Of a stretch of DNA of 10,088 nt, positions 9,644 to 10,088 are shown piece by piece (the stretch's first letter is position 1; each line of letters begins with the position of its first letter). Made by a program: the position numbers and the translations under genes. The stretch is taken from assembly GCA_031283505.1 (NCBI GenBank), contig JAITBO010000193.1, forward strand, positions 1-10,088, given 5' to 3'. Source of the DNA: Treponema sp. (lineage in GTDB: Bacteria; Spirochaetota; Spirochaetia; Treponematales; Breznakiellaceae). The notes below the pieces were generated by a model. The model made no database searches and was not told the origin of the DNA. It saw only the letters and a program-made list of their open reading frames with translations.

Positions 9644-10088
9644 TCAGGCCGCCGGGACCCGACCATCCTCCTGACAGGAGCCTTTTTCACCATACTTTTT
9701 TTCCCGGTTTATTTTCAAGATCTGCCCAACCGCCTCGTTCAGCCTCCGGGTTCATTGCTACCGGGTTATACCCCGCCCTCCGCCGCAGAAGCTCGGCCTT
9801 GCACTCCTCCGATACGTCAGGCGATTCCATCAGCCGTTCATAGGGTGTCCTCGGCTCCTTTTCGTAGACCTTCCGGCAGCGGCCGTCCGCCTGTTTCTCT
9901 TTGGCAATCAGACGGAACGAGGGCATCCGGTAATTAGTGTCTGTCCACAAAGTAACCGACTTTGTGGACAGACTCTAATTATACAGGGGGCACAGCCAGC
10001 GGTACACTTCGGCAGGGCAATGCATTGCCACGGCGGCGCATTCTTCGGCGGTGTCGAAGCGGAAGTATCCAACGGTCTTGCGCACGGC
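9644..10088 (-). pseudogene. Decayed DDE integrase-type transposase, C-terminal part (5' end outside window)
   Basis: The minus-strand translation from the window edge reads VRKTVGYFRFDTAEE and WLCPLYN, then after an interruption YRMPSFRLIAKEK, RKVYEKEPRTPYERLMESPDVSEE and NPVAMN. This is the region after the catalytic Glu in integrase-core insertion-sequence transposases, which typically show VRR.VGY.RFDT ... PSFKL ... KTPYQRLLESPDVS. Two lesions are visible. A 45-bp insertion (39-bp palindrome plus 6-bp duplication) after CPLYN keeps the frame but adds a TAG stop. An extra base in the GGG at 9748–9750 shifts the frame; correcting it restores RRLNEAVGQILKINREKK, the family's usual ending, with a stop at 9644–9646. 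The 87-codon stretch 9687–9950 is therefore a fragment, not a gene. It is the remnant of an insertion sequence upstream of the HigA-like gene. The exact IS family is uncertain, and I could not find a terminal repeat on the left side. Confidence 0.8.
9931..9981. mobile_element. 39-bp palindromic mini-insertion flanked by TAATTA duplications
   Basis: Bases 9931–9953 and 9959–9981 form a 23-bp inverted repeat with a single mismatch (T9938/T9974) around AACCG. The arms contain GTCTGTCCACAAAGT. The outermost six bases on both sides are TAATTA. Removing 9937–9975 and one TAATTA (45 bp) rejoins the transposase frame as CPLYN–YRMPSF, exactly as the family expects, so this is an insertion with a probable 6-bp target duplication. 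Because TAATTA is itself palindromic, the true duplication could be shorter. It may be a MITE or REP-like unit, or two IS ends left after loss of the interior. Confidence 0.75.

Noticed and set aside
9668..9687. CTCCTG-A-CAGGAG hairpin followed by CCTTTTT on the plus strand
   Set aside because: The effective stem is only 5 bp with a 3-nt loop, no plus-strand gene leads into it, and it lies in the transposase remnant.
9687..9950. 87-codon open frame on the minus strand as an independent gene
   Set aside because: It starts inside the palindromic insertion and is the middle of a transposase that continues on both sides in the same or a shifted frame.

Overview
The window looks like a chromosomal segment of a spirochaete, most likely a treponeme of the termite-gut type (Treponema primitia / T. 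azotonutricium-like). This rests on three things: a uvrA–lptD-like gene pair that I recall as adjacent in T. pallidum (TP0514–TP0515), the style of the hybrid histidine kinase, and a moderate GC content. The species is an inference; no rRNA or other marker is present.

Layout, left to right. (1) 1–4125, plus strand: the 3' end of uvrA overlaps by 4 bp (ATGA) a very long gene for an LptD/OstA-type outer-membrane beta-barrel protein. That protein carries an unusual SAP-like helical motif between its signal peptide and its OstA domain. A strong intrinsic terminator closes the pair at 4137–4166. (2) 4165–8507, minus strand: lysS (class II lysyl-tRNA synthetase) lies 20 bp downstream of a 930-residue membrane hybrid histidine kinase (six membrane segments, GAF, HisKA, HATPase, two receiver domains). 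The lysS start has no Shine-Dalgarno sequence, and a good sigma-70-like promoter sits so close to it that a leaderless mRNA is predicted. (3) 8508–8667: an intergenic region with a symmetric bidirectional terminator hairpin and a second inverted repeat. (4) 8668–9513, minus strand: an orphan HigA-like (XRE) regulator fused to a histone H1-like Lys/Ala-rich tail with an AT-hook-like motif and then a strongly acidic tail. It has an excellent promoter and RBS of its own. (5) 9644–10088, minus strand: the decayed 3' part of a DDE integrase-type transposase gene. It is broken by a one-base frameshift and by a 39-bp near-perfect palindrome flanked by a 6-bp direct repeat (TAATTA).

The left part is housekeeping: DNA repair, outer-membrane biogenesis and tRNA charging, plus one signalling protein. 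The right end is accessory DNA. The most novel-looking items are the HigA–H1-like–acidic fusion, the palindromic mini-insertion that splits the transposase, and the SAP-like motif in the LptD homologue. I see no complete toxin–antitoxin pair, CRISPR array, RNA gene or phage module.
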